A DNA stretch of 64,000 bases from Streptomyces sp. Ru73 (GTDB lineage Bacteria; Actinomycetota; Actinomycetes; Streptomycetales; Streptomycetaceae): positions 1-64,000 of the forward strand of contig NZ_PQSQ01000024.1 of NCBI RefSeq assembly GCF_002920575.1, in the 5' to 3' direction. Numbering within the stretch: the stretch's first letter is position 1; the number at the start of each line of letters is the position of its first letter. The notes beneath the pieces are model-generated. The model had not been told where the DNA came from. It did not search any database and was given only the letters and a program-made list of their open reading frames with translations. The position numbers were made by a program, and so were the translations under genes. Below, piece after piece: positions 7,760-16,848 of the stretch.

Positions 7760-9637
7760 TCACTGCACCAGACTCTCCCTCCAAGCCGTGTGCAGGCCCG
7801 CGAAGTGGCCCTTGTCGGCGATGAGTTCGGAGGGTGGGCCGTCTTCGAGGATGCGGCCTCGGTCCATGACGAGGACGCGGTCGGCGACCTGGACCGTGGA
7901 GAGGCGGTGGGCGATGACGACGGCGGTGCGGTCGCGGAGGACGGTGTGCATGGCGCGCTGGACGGCGCGTTCGCCGGGGATGTCGAGGGAGGAGGTGGCC
8001 TCGTCGAGGATGAGGACGGCCGGGTCGGCGAGGAGGGCGCGCGCGAAGGAGACCAGCTGGCGCTGGCCGGCGGAGATGCGGCCGCCGCGCTTGCGTACGT
8101 CCGTGTCGTAGCCGTCGGGGAGCGCCGTGATGAAGTCGTGCGCGCCGATGGCCTTCGCGGCCGCCTCGATCTCGGCGCGGGTGGCGTCCGGGCGGCCGAT
8201 GGCGATGTTCTCCGCGACCGTGCCGGAGAAGAGGAACGCCTCCTGGGTGACCATGACGACCCCGCGCCGCAGGTCGGTCGTGGAGAGGTCGCGCAGGTCG
8301 ACGCCGTCCAGGAGGACCCGGCCGGTGGTGGGGTCGTAGAAGCGGGCGAGCAGCTTGGCGAGGGTGGACTTGCCCGCGCCGGTGCTGCCGACCACCGCGA
8401 CCGTGCTGCCGGCCGCCAGGGTGAGGTCGAAGCGGGGGAGCACCTCGCCGCCGGTGCGGTACGCGAACCGGACGCCCGCGAAGGTCACTTCGCGGCCCGG
8501 GCGGCCGTCGGCGGACGGCGGCAGGGGGACCGGGGTGGCCGGTTCCGGGACGGCGGGGCGCTGGGCGAGCAGGCCGGCGATCTTCTCCAGGGACGCGGCG
8601 GCCGACTGGTAGGCGTTCAGGAACATGCCGAGCCGGTCGATGGGGTCGTAGAGGCGTCGCAGGTACAGCACGGCGGCGGCGAGCACGCCGAGGGCGAGGG
8701 AGCCGGTGGCGACCCGGTAGGCGCCCCACAGGACGATGGCGGCGAGGGCGATGTTGGCGGACGTGCGGGAGAGGACGACGTACCGGGCCATCTCCAGGAT
8801 GGCGGTGCCGTTGGCCCGCTCGTGGGTGCGGTTCAGCCGGGCGAACTCCGCGTCGTTGGGCCGCTCGCGGCGGAACGCCTGGACCGGCCGGATGCCGTTG
8901 AGCGTCTCGGCGAACTTGACGATGACCGCGGCGATGGCCGTCGAGCGGTTCTTGTAGACGGCCAGCGAGCGGCGCTGGAAGGAGCGGATCAGGAAGAGGA
9001 GCGGACCGGCCGACAGTACGGCCGCGGCCCCCAGGCCCCAGTCGAGGTACAGCAGCATGGCCGTCACGTAGACCATCGACAGCACGACCCCGACCAGCTC
9101 CTGCAGGCCGTCGTTGAGCAGTTCGCGCAGCGCCTCCACGTCGGTGGTGGAGCGGGAGATCAGCCGCCCCGAGGTGTACCGCTCGTGGAAGTCCAGGCTG
9201 AGCGCCTGGGCGTGCCGGAAGATCCGGCCGCGCAGGTCGCGCAGCACGTCCTGGCTGACCCGGGAGCAGGAGCGGGTGAAGGCGTACTGCAGGACGCCGG
9301 CGGCCAGCGCGCACCCCAGGTACCCGGCGCCGACGGCGAGCAGCGGGCCGTGGTCGTGCGCCCGCAGCGCGGGCACGGCGCGGTCGATGGCGTACGCGAC
9401 GAGCAGCGGGCCGGCCTGCACCGCTGCCTGCTGGAGCAGCAGCAGGACGACGGTGAGCCGGCCGCGGGCCGCGTACGGGCGCAGCAGCGAGCGGAGCAGG
9501 GCGAACGAGGCCCCCTTGGGGGCCGGCAGGACGTCCCGGTCGAAGGGGTCGCCGGCGGGTGCGGGGCCGGCGGCCGTGCCCGGTTCCGCGTCGCCGTCCT
9601 CGGGCGGCCGCCCCGCCTCGGTCGTGGTCGTGGTCAT
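7760..9637 (-). CDS. ABC exporter half-transporter, catalytic-Glu subunit of a heterodimer
   Basis: A 625-aa half-transporter: six-helix ABC transmembrane domain (about 45-340) fused to a nucleotide-binding domain (about 375-625). Walker A is GSTGAGKST. Walker B LILDEATSS has the normal catalytic Glu. The signature is the unusual ISAGQ instead of LSGGQ. That is the expected pattern for the partner contributing the intact Walker motifs to the consensus site of an asymmetric exporter. The gene overlaps the upstream half-transporter by 4 nt (ATGA), so the two are co-translated. The substrate cannot be read from sequence; drugs, lipids or peptides are typical. The 205-bp gap downstream of the accessory unit holds only short hairpins. 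Confidence 0.93.
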   Translation of the reverse strand: MTTTTTEAGRPPEDGDAEPGTAAGPAPAGDPFDRDVLPAPKGASFALLRSLLRPYAARGRLTVVLLLLQQAAVQAGPLLVAYAIDRAVPALRAHDHGPLLAVGAGYLGCALAAGVLQYAFTRSCSRVSQDVLRDLRGRIFRHAQALSLDFHERYTSGRLISRSTTDVEALRELLNDGLQELVGVVLSMVYVTAMLLYLDWGLGAAAVLSAGPLLFLIRSFQRRSLAVYKNRSTAIAAVIVKFAETLNGIRPVQAFRRERPNDAEFARLNRTHERANGTAILEMARYVVLSRTSANIALAAIVLWGAYRVATGSLALGVLAAAVLYLRRLYDPIDRLGMFLNAYQSAAASLEKIAGLLAQRPAVPEPATPVPLPPSADGRPGREVTFAGVRFAYRTGGEVLPRFDLTLAAGSTVAVVGSTGAGKSTLAKLLARFYDPTTGRVLLDGVDLRDLSTTDLRRGVVMVTQEAFLFSGTVAENIAIGRPDATRAEIEAAAKAIGAHDFITALPDGYDTDVRKRGGRISAGQRQLVSFARALLADPAVLILDEATSSLDIPGERAVQRAMHTVLRDRTAVVIAHRLSTVQVADRVLVMDRGRILEDGPPSELIADKGHFAGLHTAWRESLVQ

Positions 9638-11544
9638 CGCTCCGTCTCCTTCTCGGTACGGTGCGGTCCGGTGCTGTCGGGGGAGCCGGGTAAGCCGGGG
9701 GAGCCGGTCCGGCCGTCCCCGGCGGGGCCGGGAGCGCCCGCCAGGTCGGCGCCCGACATCAGGTGGGCGTACTCCGGGTTCTCGCGCAGCAGGTGCTGGT
9801 GGGTGCCGACGGCGGTGACGCGGCCGTCGGAGAGGAGCGCGACCCGGTCGGCGAGGAGGACGGTGGACGGGCGGTGCGCGACGATCAGCGCCGTGGTGGT
9901 CGCGAGCACCTCGCGCAGCGCCGCCTCGACCCGGGCCTCGGTGTGCACGTCCAGCGCGGAGAGCGGGTCGTCCAGGACGAGGAAGCGCGGCGCGCCGACC
10001 ACCGCGCGGGCCAGCGCGAGCCGCTGCCGCTGGCCGCCGGACAGGCTCAGGCCCTGCTCGCCGACCTGGGTGTGCTCCGCCTGCGGGAGCGCGGCGACGA
10101 AGTCGTGCGCCTGCGCGACCCGCAGCGCGCGCCGCACCCCGTCCTCGCCCGCCTCCTCGCCGCCCATCAGGACGTTCTCCGCCGCGGTCGCCGAGAAGAG
10201 GGTGGGTTCCTCGAAGGCCACCGCGACCAGGGAGCGCAGCTCGTCGCGCGGCAGGGTCATGATGTCGCGGCCGTCCAGGGTGATCCGGCCGCCGGTCGCG
10301 TCGTACAGCCGCGGCACCAGCGCCGTGAGCGTGGTCTTGCCGCTGCCCGTCGCGCCCACCAGCGCCATCGTCTCGCCGGGCCGGACGTGCAGGTCGACGC
10401 CGCGCAGCGTGGGCGGGGCGTCCGCGGGAGCGTCGGGGTAGCGGAACTCCACGCCGGTGAAGGCGAGCCCGTCGGGCGCCGGGGCAGCGGGCGTGCGGGC
10501 GAGCGCCGCGGTGCGTACGGCCGGGTCATCGGCGTCCGCCGGCGGTACGTCCATGACCTCGAAGTACCGGTCGGCCGCGGTCGCCGACTCGTTGCTGATC
10601 GCCAGCAGGAAGCCGATCGACTCCACCGGCCAGCGCAGCGCCAGCGCGGTGGAGAGGAACGCCACGAGCGTGCCGGCCGACAGACCGCCGTCCGCGACCT
10701 GGACCGTGCCGAGGACCAGCGCGGCCCCGATGGCGGTCTCCGGCAGGAAGGTGATGACGCCCCAGATCGCGGCGAGCAGCCGCGCCTTGTGCAGCTCCGT
10801 GCCGCGCAGCTCATGGGTGAGGGCGGTGTACGCGCGGGCCTGGGCGCGGTGCCGGCCGAACCCCTTGATGATGCGGATGCCCAGTACCGACTCCTCGACC
10901 AGTGTGGTCAGGTCGCCGACCTGGTCCTGCGAACGGCGGGCGGCGACCGAGTACTTGGCCTCGAACACCGAGCAGAGCACGATCAGTGGCACGAGCGGCG
11001 CGAGCAGTACCAGCCCCAGCGACCAGCGCTGGGCGAGGAGGATGCCGAAGCCGGCCAGGATGGTCACGCCGTTGACGAACAGGAAGGTCATCGGGAACGC
11101 CAGGAACATCCGCAGCAGCTGCAGATCGGTCGTGCCGCGGGAGAGCAGCTGCCCGGAGGGCCAGCGGTCGTGGAAGGCGACCGGCAGCCGCTGCAGACGG
11201 CGGTACAGCGCGTCCCGCATCGCCGCCTCCACGCCCGCCAGCGGGCGGGCCACCAGCCACCGGCGCAGCCCGAAGAGGCCCGCCTCGGCCAGGCCCAGAA
11301 GCAGCAGGAGGCCGCCGCCCAGCCAGATGCCGGCCGCGTCCCGCCGTGCGACCGGCCCGTCGACCAGCCACTTCAGCACCAACGGGATGAGCAGGCCCAT
11401 GCCGGAGGCGAGGACCGCGACGCCTGCCGCGCCGAACAGCCGGGCGCGTACGGGGCGGACGTACGGCCACAGGCGCAGCAGCGACCGGACGGCGGAGCGG
11501 GGTGGGGGGACGGCGGACTCGGGGCGGTTCGCTGCATCGCTCAT
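9634..11544 (-). CDS. ABC exporter half-transporter, degenerate-site subunit of a heterodimer
   Basis: A 636-aa half-transporter with a six-helix transmembrane domain (about 30-335) and an ATPase domain (about 360-600). Walker A is GATGSGKTT and the signature is canonical LSGGQ, but Walker B reads LDDPLS, with Asp in place of the catalytic Glu. Paired with the ISAGQ subunit encoded next, this gives one competent and one degenerate ATP site, as in the TM287/288 class. The C-terminal 30 residues are a Gly/Pro/Ser-rich tail (GPAGDGRTGSPGLPGSP) from a short GGAGCCGG-like repeat. A TAGGCT -10 box 8 nt before the ATG suggests a leaderless or near-leaderless transcript. Confidence 0.93.
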   Translation of the reverse strand: MSDAANRPESAVPPPRSAVRSLLRLWPYVRPVRARLFGAAGVAVLASGMGLLIPLVLKWLVDGPVARRDAAGIWLGGGLLLLLGLAEAGLFGLRRWLVARPLAGVEAAMRDALYRRLQRLPVAFHDRWPSGQLLSRGTTDLQLLRMFLAFPMTFLFVNGVTILAGFGILLAQRWSLGLVLLAPLVPLIVLCSVFEAKYSVAARRSQDQVGDLTTLVEESVLGIRIIKGFGRHRAQARAYTALTHELRGTELHKARLLAAIWGVITFLPETAIGAALVLGTVQVADGGLSAGTLVAFLSTALALRWPVESIGFLLAISNESATAADRYFEVMDVPPADADDPAVRTAALARTPAAPAPDGLAFTGVEFRYPDAPADAPPTLRGVDLHVRPGETMALVGATGSGKTTLTALVPRLYDATGGRITLDGRDIMTLPRDELRSLVAVAFEEPTLFSATAAENVLMGGEEAGEDGVRRALRVAQAHDFVAALPQAEHTQVGEQGLSLSGGQRQRLALARAVVGAPRFLVLDDPLSALDVHTEARVEAALREVLATTTALIVAHRPSTVLLADRVALLSDGRVTAVGTHQHLLRENPEYAHLMSGADLAGAPGPAGDGRTGSPGLPGSPDSTGPHRTEKETER

Positions 11545-11552
11545 CAGCAGTG

Positions 11553-11558
11553 AGCCTA
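11553..11558 (-). promoter_or_regulatory. -10 box of ABC exporter operon
   Basis: TAGGCT on the minus strand ends 8 nt before the ATG at 11544. The spacing puts the transcription start at or next to the start codon. No clear -35 box. Confidence 0.5.
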
Positions 11559-11628
11559 GAAGTCACCACTGACAATCCTCACGCGGTTTTTCCCGCCGCT
11601 GGATTGCCGCGGGACCGCCGCAAGGCCA

Positions 11629-11656
11629 CCGCGGGACCGCCCGGACGGTCCCGCGG
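11629..11656 (-). terminator. glgX terminator
   Basis: A perfect 11-bp stem (CCGCGGGACCG / CGGTCCCGCGG) with a 6-nt loop lies 6 nt past the glgX stop. A second partial copy of the left arm lies just upstream (around 11607). Confidence 0.75.
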
Positions 11657-11662
11657 CCGGGC

Positions 11663-13882
11663 TCAGCGTGCGGCCCGCAGCAGCCACACCGCCCGGCCCG
11701 GCAGCTCCACCTCGGCGCCCGCCTCGTACGCCGTGCCCGGCTCCGCCGCCTGGTCCTCCCGCGAGGTGTCGACGAGGAGGGCGTACGAACGGGCCCACGG
11801 CTCGGCGGGGAGGGTGAAGCGGCCGGGCTCGTGCCCGCTGTGCAGCACGACCAGGAAGCTGTCGTCGGTCACCGGCAGCCCCCGCTCGTCCCGCTGCGGG
11901 ATGTCCGTCCCCGACAGGAACATCCCCAGCCCGCTCGCCGGCGCGTACCAGTCGCCCTCGGTCATCTCCGTCCCCGCCGGCGTGAACCACGCCAGGTCCC
12001 GCAGGCCGTCCGGCCCGTTGGGGCGCCCGGAGAAGAAGGCGCGCCGGCGCAGCACCGGGTGCGCCCGGCGCAGCGCGATCAGCCGGGAGACCAGCTCGGT
12101 CAGCGGCCGCCACTCCGGGTCGTCCGCCAGCGACCAGTCCAGCCAGCCCAGCTCGTTGTCCTGGCAGTAGCCGTTGTTGTTGCCCTGCTGGGTGCGGCCC
12201 AGCTCGTCGCCCGCGACCAGCATCGGCACGCCCGTGGAGAGCAGCAGCGTGGTGAGGAGGTTGCGCAGCTGGCGGCGGCGGAGCGCCCGTACGTCCGGGT
12301 CGTCGGTCTCGCCCTCGGCGCCGCAGTTCCACGAGCGGTTGTCGTCCGTGCCGTCCCGGTTGTCCTCGCCGTTGGCCTCGTTGTGCTTGTGCTCGTAGGA
12401 GACCAGGTCGCGCAGGGTGAAGCCGTCGTGCGCCGTGACGAAGTTGACGGAGGCCTGCGGGCGCCGGCCGCCCCAGGCGTACAGGTCGCTGGAGCCGGAC
12501 AGCCGGTAGCCCAGGTCCCGTACGTCGTGCTGCGCGCCGCGCCAGAAGTCGCGCACGGTGTCGCGGTAGCGGTCGTTCCACTCCGTCCACAGCGGCGGGA
12601 AGGCACCGACCTGGTACCCGCCCATCCCCACGTCCCACGGCTCCGCGATCAGCTTCACCCGGCGCAGCACCGGGTCCTGCGCGATCACCGCGAGGAACGG
12701 CGAGAGCATGTCCACGTCGTGCATGGAACGGGCCAGCGCCGCCGCCAGGTCGAAGCGGAAGCCGTCCACGCCCATCTCGGTGACCCAGTAGCGCAGCGAG
12801 TCGGTGATCAGCCGCAGCACGTTGGGCTGCACGACGTGCAGGGTGTTGCCGCAGCCGGTGTAGTCGGCGTACCGGCGCGGGTCCTGCTGGAGCCGGTAGT
12901 AACCCCGGTTGTCGATGCCGCGGAAGGACAGCGTCGGGCCCATCTCGTTCGCCTCGGCCGTGTGGTTGTAGACCACGTCGAGGATGACCTCGATGCCCGC
13001 GTCGTGCAGCGCGCGCACCATCCGGCGGAACTCGCCGACCTGCTGGCCGCGGGTCCCCGAAGCGGCGTACGCGGCGTGCGGCGCGAAGTAGCCGATGGAG
13101 TTGTAGCCCCAGTAGTTGCGCAGGCCCCGCCGCAGCAGATGGTCCTCGTGCGCGAACTGATGTACGGGCAGCAGTTCGACGGCCGTGACCCCGAGCCGGG
13201 TCAGGTGGCCGATCGCGGCCGGGTGCGCGAGACCTGCGTACGTCCCGCGCAGCGGCTCCGGGATGTCCGGGTGCCGCTTGGTGAAGCCGCGCACGTGCAG
13301 CTCGTAGATCACCGAATCGGCCCACGGCGTCTTCGGCCGGCGGTCGTCCGCCCACTCGTCGCCCGGCGCGTCGTCGTGCACCACCACGCCCTTGGGGACG
13401 TGCGGCGCGGAGTCCCGCTCGTCGCGCACCGTGTCCGCTATGTGCTGCTCGGGCCAGTCCCGCACGTGCCCGTACACCTCCGGCGGCAGCCGGAAGTCCC
13501 CGTCGACCGCACGCGCGTACGGATCGAGCAGCAGCTTCGCCGGATTCCAGCGGGCCCCGGCCCACGGGTCCCAGCGGCCGTGCACCCGGTAGCCGTACCG
13601 CGTCCCCGGCAGTACGCCGGGGACGAAGCCGTGCCAGATCTCGTGGGTCAGCTCGGTGAGCGGATACCGGGTCTCGGCGCCCGCCTCGTCGAAGACGCAC
13701 ACCTCCACCGCCTCGGCGCCCGCCGACCACAGCGCGAAGTTCGTGCCCGCGACGCCGTCCGGGCCGCTGCGGAACCGCGCCCCCAGCGGCTGCGGGCTCC
13801 CGGGCCGCACCACGGCAGGCCCGGCGGCCGTTCTCGCCCGGCCCTCGTCCGGCAGTGCCTCCTGCTCAAGCGCGCTCGACAC
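11663..13882 (-). CDS. glgX: Glycogen debranching enzyme GlgX (GH13)
   Basis: This enzyme hydrolyses alpha-1,6 branch linkages of limit-dextrin glycogen. The 739-aa protein has an N-terminal CBM48/early-set domain (from PLGARF, about 30-160) and a GH13 barrel. All catalytic motifs are visible: DVVYNHT (about 300), DGFRFD with the nucleophile Asp (about 375), AEPWD with the acid/base Glu (about 412), and TAHDGF (about 483). I chose the GTG at 13882 because GGGAGG lies 7 nt upstream; the frame extends 99 nt further without a better start. It is divergent from the first L,D-transpeptidase gene, with 165 bp between them. A perfect terminator follows at 6 nt. No other glycogen genes are adjacent. 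Confidence 0.95.
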   Translation of the reverse strand: MSSALEQEALPDEGRARTAAGPAVVRPGSPQPLGARFRSGPDGVAGTNFALWSAGAEAVEVCVFDEAGAETRYPLTELTHEIWHGFVPGVLPGTRYGYRVHGRWDPWAGARWNPAKLLLDPYARAVDGDFRLPPEVYGHVRDWPEQHIADTVRDERDSAPHVPKGVVVHDDAPGDEWADDRRPKTPWADSVIYELHVRGFTKRHPDIPEPLRGTYAGLAHPAAIGHLTRLGVTAVELLPVHQFAHEDHLLRRGLRNYWGYNSIGYFAPHAAYAASGTRGQQVGEFRRMVRALHDAGIEVILDVVYNHTAEANEMGPTLSFRGIDNRGYYRLQQDPRRYADYTGCGNTLHVVQPNVLRLITDSLRYWVTEMGVDGFRFDLAAALARSMHDVDMLSPFLAVIAQDPVLRRVKLIAEPWDVGMGGYQVGAFPPLWTEWNDRYRDTVRDFWRGAQHDVRDLGYRLSGSSDLYAWGGRRPQASVNFVTAHDGFTLRDLVSYEHKHNEANGEDNRDGTDDNRSWNCGAEGETDDPDVRALRRRQLRNLLTTLLLSTGVPMLVAGDELGRTQQGNNNGYCQDNELGWLDWSLADDPEWRPLTELVSRLIALRRAHPVLRRRAFFSGRPNGPDGLRDLAWFTPAGTEMTEGDWYAPASGLGMFLSGTDIPQRDERGLPVTDDSFLVVLHSGHEPGRFTLPAEPWARSYALLVDTSREDQAAEPGTAYEAGAEVELPGRAVWLLRAAR

Positions 13883-14047
13883 GTGGCAGCCTCCCGCGGC
13901 TCGCGACTCGATCGGGCGGTGCCGCACGCGGCGTCCCGGCCGCGTGTGTGGACGTGCCCTCCCGGCAATCCTTCCCTGCATCCCTCCTTCCCCGAACCGG
14001 TCGCCACGTCACGTTTCCCCACGAAGGGAGCGCTCGTTGAGTCCACC

Positions 14048-15265
14048 GTGACCAACCGATCCCTGACCCACCGAAGGACCCGGCGCTCCTGGACGACCGC
14101 CGTACCGCTGCTCACGGGTGCCGCACTGCTCGCGGGCTGCCAGGGACCCGGCGGCTGGACCTCGGACGCGCCGCGCTCCGCACGGGAGGCCGTCCGCGTA
14201 CTGCCCGCCGACGGGGCGCGCGGGGTACCCGCCGGACGGCGCATCGAGGTCCGCGTGCCGGACGGGCGGCTGGAACGGGTCGAGGTCACCCGGGCGGGGG
14301 ACACCGGCAGCGAACCGGTGCCCGGCCGGCTCACCCCCGACGGGCTCGGCTGGCGCTCGGCCGGCACCCCGCTCGCGCTCGCCTCCCGCTACACCGTCGA
14401 GGCGGTGGCGGTGGACGGGCAGGGGCGGCGCACCGCCCGGCACACCTCCTTCACCACGTACGTGCCGGCCCACCGCCTGGTCGGTTTCTTCCGCCCCGAG
14501 CACCGCTCCACCGTCGGCACCGGCATGATCGTCTCCTTCGACTTCAACCGCCCCGTGCGCGACCGGGCCGCCGTCGAGCGCGCCCTCTCCGTCACCGCGC
14601 GCCCCGCCGTGCGCATCGCGCCCCACTGGTTCGGCGACCGCCGGCTCGACTTCCGCCCCCGCGCGCCCTGGCAGCCGGGCACCGAGGTCACGATGGCGCT
14701 GCGGCTGCGCGACGTCCGTGCGGCTCCCGGGGTGTACGGGATCCAGCACAAGACCGTCCGCTTCAGGATCGGCCGGGATCGGACCAGCGTGGTTGACGCC
14801 GCCGCGCACACCATGACCGTACGGAGCGCGGGACGGCCGGTGGCCACCCTGCCCGTCACCGCGGGCGACCAGGACAACCCCACGTACAACGGCCGGATGG
14901 TGATCCTCGAACGGCATCCGATGACCCGGATGGACGGCGGCACCGTCGGCTTCGGGGGCGAGTACGACATCCCCGACGTGCCGCACGCGCTGCGCCTGAC
15001 CACCTCCGGCACGTTCCTGCACGGCAACTACTGGGCGTCCAGGAACACCTTCGGCGCCGCCAACACCAGCCACGGCTGCGTCGGGCTGCGGGACGAGCAG
15101 GGCGGCAGCCCGGACACCCCGGCGGGCTGGTTCTACCGGACCTCGCTCGTCGGCGACATCGTGGAGGTGGTCCGCTCCCGCGAGACGACGGTGGCGCCGG
15201 ACAACGGTCTGGGTGGCTGGAACATGCCGTGGAGCGCGTGGCTGCGGGGCTCCGCCGTCCGCTGA
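14048..15265 (+). CDS. Lipoprotein L,D-transpeptidase with Ig-like domains (1)
   Basis: A 405-aa envelope enzyme that makes 3-3 cross-links or related acyl transfers in peptidoglycan. A signal peptide with lipobox LLAGC (Cys near 25) marks it as a lipoprotein. Ig-like/BIg domains follow (about 45-265), then the YkuD catalytic domain (about 270-395) with HGNYWA and SHGCVGL carrying the catalytic His and Cys. The GTG at 14048 is the only reasonable in-frame start; the GAAGGGAG upstream is a rather distant ribosome-binding site (about 17 nt), so the start is less certain. It is immediately followed by a paralogue (15492-16736) with the same domain order, again suggesting tandem duplication. Confidence 0.93.
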   Translation: MTNRSLTHRRTRRSWTTAVPLLTGAALLAGCQGPGGWTSDAPRSAREAVRVLPADGARGVPAGRRIEVRVPDGRLERVEVTRAGDTGSEPVPGRLTPDGLGWRSAGTPLALASRYTVEAVAVDGQGRRTARHTSFTTYVPAHRLVGFFRPEHRSTVGTGMIVSFDFNRPVRDRAAVERALSVTARPAVRIAPHWFGDRRLDFRPRAPWQPGTEVTMALRLRDVRAAPGVYGIQHKTVRFRIGRDRTSVVDAAAHTMTVRSAGRPVATLPVTAGDQDNPTYNGRMVILERHPMTRMDGGTVGFGGEYDIPDVPHALRLTTSGTFLHGNYWASRNTFGAANTSHGCVGLRDEQGGSPDTPAGWFYRTSLVGDIVEVVRSRETTVAPDNGLGGWNMPWSAWLRGSAVR

Positions 15266-15491
15266 CCCCGCGCCCCGCGCGGCCGCCCGCCGCGCCGTTA
15301 TCCGGCCGAGTTGACCGCCCGCCGGAGGCACTCGCGTACGTCCCGCACCACGCCCACCAGTCGGTACGAAACGGTGACATGTCCGGGGAGTCCCCTCACG
15401 TCCGCGGTGTGGTTATCTGGCGGCAAGCGCGCGCGTGGCCCGTGCCGCGCGCCGCGAACGCGGGGTTGTGCGAGGGGAAAAGAGGCCAGTC

Positions 15492-16736
15492 TTGGACGTG
15501 CAGCCGATATGGGGGGCGCCGCGGGAGCGGTTTCGGCGGCGGCAGGGGGGAAGGGTCCTGCTCGCTCCGGTGCTCGGGGCGCTGATGGTGCTGGTGGCCG
15601 CGTGCGGGGGCAGCGGTGACGGCAAGGGGGACGGGGAGAAGGACAAGGCGTCCGAGGCCGCGGTGCGGATCACGCCGAAGGACGGCGCCGAGGACGTCGC
15701 CACGAGCGGCGCGCTGAAGATCACGGTACGCAAGGGCACGCTGAAGTCCGTGTCGGTCAAGGACCGCGCGGGCCACGCCGTCGACGGCAAGCTGTCCAAG
15801 GGCGGCAGCGTCTGGGAGCCGGTGCGGCACCTGAGCACCGCGACGGAGTACACCGTCGACGCGGTGGCCAAGGACGCGGCGGGCCGCGAGGCCGCCGAGC
15901 ACGCCGACTTCACCACCCTGTCGCCCAAGAACACCTTCATCGGGCGCTACGTACCGGAGAACGGGCAGACGGTCGGCGTGGGCATGCCGATCGACGTGCG
16001 CTTCACGCGCGGCATCACCGACCCGAGGGCGGTCGAGGACGCGATCAAGGTGACGGCGGAGCCGTCGGTGCCGATCGAGGGCCGCTGGTTCGGCAACGAC
16101 CGTCTGGAGTTCCGCCCGGAGAAGTACTGGAAGCCGGGCACGAAGGTCACCTTCACCATGAACCTCAACGGCGTCGAGGGCCGTCCCGGGGTCTACGGGA
16201 CGCAGAACAAGAAGGTCACCTTCACCATCGGCCGCAGCCAGATCAGCACGGTGGACGCCGAGGCGCACCGGATGACCGTGGTCCGCGACGGCAAGAAGAT
16301 CAAGACCCTGCCGGTCACCTCGGGCGCGCCGGGCACCGAGACGTACAACGGCAAGATGGTGATCAGCGAGAAGCACCCGGTGACCCGGATGAACGGCGAG
16401 ACCGTGGGCTTCGGCGGGGAGTACGACATCAAGGACGTGCCGCACGCCATGCGGCTCAGCGACTCCGGCACGTTCATCCACGGCAACTACTGGTCCGGGC
16501 AGTGGACGTTCGGCAACCGCAACGCCAGCCACGGCTGCGTGGGCCTCTTCGACTACCGGGGCGGCAGCAGCTCCACGCCGGCCGGGTGGTTCTACGAGAA
16601 CTCCATGATCGGCGACCTGGTCGTGGTCAAGAACTCGCACGACCGCACCATCCAGCCCGAGAACGGGCTGAACGTGTGGAACATGCCGTGGGAGGAGTGG
16701 AAGAAGCCGCAGCGGCCGGCCGAGGCGGCGCAGTAG
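15492..16736 (+). CDS. Lipoprotein L,D-transpeptidase with Ig-like domains (2)
   Basis: A 414-aa paralogue of the preceding enzyme. The lipobox LVAAC ends the signal peptide (Cys near 36), and a Gly/Lys/Asp-rich linker leads to Ig-like domains. The YkuD domain has HGNYWS and SHGCVGL, with the catalytic Cys in the latter. The start is uncertain: TTG 15492 is chosen because AGAGG and GGGGAAAAG lie just upstream; GTG 15498 and GTG 15435 are alternatives. Identity with copy 1 is high in the catalytic domain (VTRMNGETVGFGGEYDI against MTRMDGGTVGFGGEYDI). The 226-bp gap between the two genes suggests separate promoters. It is lysine-richer than its neighbour. Confidence 0.92.
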   Translation: MDVQPIWGAPRERFRRRQGGRVLLAPVLGALMVLVAACGGSGDGKGDGEKDKASEAAVRITPKDGAEDVATSGALKITVRKGTLKSVSVKDRAGHAVDGKLSKGGSVWEPVRHLSTATEYTVDAVAKDAAGREAAEHADFTTLSPKNTFIGRYVPENGQTVGVGMPIDVRFTRGITDPRAVEDAIKVTAEPSVPIEGRWFGNDRLEFRPEKYWKPGTKVTFTMNLNGVEGRPGVYGTQNKKVTFTIGRSQISTVDAEAHRMTVVRDGKKIKTLPVTSGAPGTETYNGKMVISEKHPVTRMNGETVGFGGEYDIKDVPHAMRLSDSGTFIHGNYWSGQWTFGNRNASHGCVGLFDYRGGSSSTPAGWFYENSMIGDLVVVKNSHDRTIQPENGLNVWNMPWEEWKKPQRPAEAAQ

Positions 16737-16836
16737 GGGCGGTGCGGGCGGTCCGGGCGGGCCGCCCGGGCCCCCGGGCGCGACCCGCCGGTGCACTGTG
16801 ACCAAGTGCACCGGCGACGTTCGCGTGAACGGCCAT

Positions 16837-16842
16837 TAACCT
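16837..16842 (+). promoter_or_regulatory. Candidate -10 box for enoyl-CoA hydratase gene
   Basis: TAACCT ends 6 nt before the ATG at 16849 and no ribosome-binding site is present, the pattern of a leaderless gene. It is weaker than the TAGRRT examples elsewhere in the window. Confidence 0.35.
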
Positions 16843-16848
16843 GCCGGT

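Noticed and set aside
7613..11553. Long plus-strand frames opposite the ABC exporter
   Set aside because: They are antisense to two clear ABC transporter genes with all motifs and contain no family signatures.
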